NCBI RefSeq assembly: GCF_900167095.1
Contig: NZ_FUXG01000009.1
Coordinates: forward strand, 66,433-130,432
DNA: 64,000 bases
Direction of reading: 5' to 3'
DNA from: Oceanospirillum multiglobuliferum
GTDB lineage: Bacteria > Pseudomonadota > Gammaproteobacteria > Pseudomonadales > Halomonadaceae
The notes below the pieces were generated by a model. That model had not been told where the DNA came from. It saw only the letters and a list, made by a program, of their open reading frames with translations, and made no database searches. Positions 63,017 through 64,000 of this stretch are shown one piece after another. Made by a program: the position numbers and the translations under genes. How positions within the stretch are numbered: position 1 is the stretch's first letter; every line of letters starts with the position of its first letter.

Positions 63017-64000
63017 ATGACTTTACAAAGAAAAATGCTGCTGCCTGCATTAGGGGCATTTGCGGTACTAATGGCTATTTTGCGCTTTGGTATTGAACCT
63101 ATTGCACTGGGGTCTCAAACAGAATATGTACTGGCTCAAGAGTCTCAACACTTGGGGATTTTGGCTCCAATTATTGCAGAGGAGCTACTGTCAGGAGACA
63201 TTGCCAAGCTACATAGCATATTGGAGACGGCAGAATCTGGGCGTCAAAGTGGCTGGGTTGCTTTCAGTGTAATTGACGCAGATAATTTTATGCTGTACCC
63301 CTTCGATAAGCCTGTCTCGCCGGATGGCATCGATTATATTCGACTTGAACAACCTATACTCTGGTCTGGAGAGCAGCTCGGTCTATTGATTCTTGAGTTT
63401 GATATTACATCGCAAAAAAATCATATATTGAATGAGTTCGCTCAGTTCGAGTATCTGATTTTTATCACTGCACTATTGTTAATCTCACTCAGTGCGCTCT
63501 GGAATCGTCGCGTTGTTATTAAACCTATTGTCAAATTAGCTCTGGCGGTAAAGGCGTTAAGAAAGGGAAATTACGATGCTGTTTTACCTGACACCTCTAA
63601 AGATGAGGTTGGTGAGTTAAAGAATGCCTTTGCAGAGATGCGGTCAGAGCTTCAAGCTGCACAGAAACGAACAGCAGAAGATAATGAAAAACTGACCAGC
63701 GCCAATAATGCCATTGAAAGTAAAAACCTAGAGTTACAACAGGCATTAATTGAAGCAGAGGCTGCAGTTAAGGCCAAAAGCCAATTTCTAGCAATGATGA
63801 GCCATGAAATTCGCACACCCATGAACGGTGTACTTGGTTTAACTGATATTTTATTGCGTACACAGTTAACAAAGGAACAGCACGATTACCTAACCACCGT
63901 GCAACAGTCTGGTGAGAATTTACTCAATATTTTGAATGATATTTTAGACTTTTCGAAGATAGAGGCGGGACAGCTGAATTTATCTCCAAGTGAGTTCAGC
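63017..64000 (+). CDS. Membrane sensor histidine kinase, N-terminal part (cut by window edge)
   Basis: The frame from the ATG at 63017 stays open to the last base, giving 328 residues. Order: membrane helix (about 8-24), periplasmic region of about 110 residues ([21 protein letters not shown]), second helix (about 149-168), HAMP (about 170-220), a coiled-coil linker, and HisKA with phospho-acceptor H263 in [11 protein letters not shown]. The ATPase domain and any receivers lie beyond the window. It starts 18 bases after the PhnD-like gene, so both form one operon and probably one sensory unit. Confidence 0.88.
   Translation, partial: MTLQRKMLLPALGAFAVLMAILRFGIEPIALGSQTEYVLAQESQHLGILAPIIAEELLSGDIAKLHSILETAESGRQSGWVAFSVIDADNFMLYPFDKPVSPDGIDYIRLEQPILWSGEQLGLLILEFDITSQKNHILNEFAQFEYLIFITALLLISLSALWNRRVVIKPIVKLALAVKALRKGNYDAVLPDTSKDEVGELKNAFAEMRSELQAAQKRTAEDNEKLTSANNAIESKNLELQQALIEAEAAVKAKSQFLAMMSHEIRTPMNGVLGLTDILLRTQLTKEQHDYLTTVQQSGENLLNILNDILDFSKIEAGQLNLSPSEFS

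Noticed and set aside
1-64000. CRISPR arrays, rRNA or tRNA genes, insertion sequences, prophage
   Set aside because: No regularly spaced direct repeats, no rRNA or tRNA-like sequence, no transposase, integrase or phage structural genes were seen on reading the window and its translations.

Overview
The window reads as an ordinary chromosomal stretch of a Gammaproteobacterium, most likely a marine, motile, aerobic heterotroph of the Oceanospirillales type. Supporting signs are a moderate, slightly AT-leaning composition, rimO, rlmC, ppsA/ppsR, an Lrp-family gene next to leuA, FAD-PAS aerotaxis receptors, many family-3 solute-binding proteins without permeases, and propionate, acetoacetate and indolepyruvate enzymes. 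The genus cannot be fixed from sequence alone. I saw no rRNA, tRNA, CRISPR array, insertion sequence or prophage. The window opens inside the last codons of one gene and closes inside a histidine kinase.

Layout. 1-4.5 kb: a Bcr/CflA-type exporter, then a leftward operon of two related periplasmic binding proteins and a membrane diguanylate cyclase. 4.7-12.9 kb: a lysine/2-oxoadipate neighbourhood (YdiJ-type D-2-hydroxyglutarate dehydrogenase, a DUF1338/HglS-like protein, an ArgP/LysG regulator and a LysE/ArgO exporter) interrupted by glpD and a candidate small RNA. 12.9-25.6 kb: leuA with a divergent Lrp-type regulator, a binding protein, a condensation-fold acyltransferase, rimO, iorAB, a rhodanese, and divergent ppsR/ppsA. 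25.7-29.9 kb: a binding protein, an Aer-type receptor, a small unknown gene and rlmC. 29.9-34.5 kb: a four-gene exopolysaccharide operon (chain-length protein, two glycosyltransferases, sugar-phosphate transferase) without flippase, polymerase or export pore. 34.9-40 kb: a hybrid histidine kinase translationally coupled to a REC-GGDEF cyclase, then a methyltransferase. 40.2-45.4 kb: a lipoprotein cytochrome c, a 57-residue hydrophobic protein behind a 15-bp palindromic operator, rarD, a LapG-like protease, a DUF599 protein, and an aerotaxis receptor split into separate PAS and transducer genes. 45.4-53.3 kb: aacS, a glycerophosphodiesterase, pxpA, a DUF2959 lipoprotein, a MocR regulator and an Atm1-type ABC exporter. 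53.4-64 kb: a SIMPL protein, an RsgA-type GTPase, gorA, prpE, a BigR/SqrR-like ArsR regulator facing a SulP transporter, and a PhnD-like binding protein with a downstream histidine kinase.

How it fits together. Three themes recur. (1) Cyclic-di-GMP and biofilm: two diguanylate cyclases, a hybrid kinase, an exopolysaccharide operon and a LapG-like protease. (2) Energy and redox sensing: an intact Aer and a split Aer, a persulfide-type ArsR, glutathione reductase. (3) Small-acid and amino-acid catabolism: lysine to 2-oxoglutarate, aryl-pyruvates through iorAB, acetoacetate through aacS, propionate through prpE, with gluconeogenesis through ppsA. Several intergenic regions carry clear palindromes (aacS, prpE, the exopolysaccharide operon, the 57-residue gene, a symmetric -10 between two divergent genes) that look like operators. 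I found no wholly new multi-gene system; the best leads are the candidate sRNA at 9.4 kb, the operator-controlled small hydrophobic protein at 40.8 kb, the split aerotaxis pair at 43.4 kb and the binding-protein/cyclase operon at 1.5-4.5 kb.
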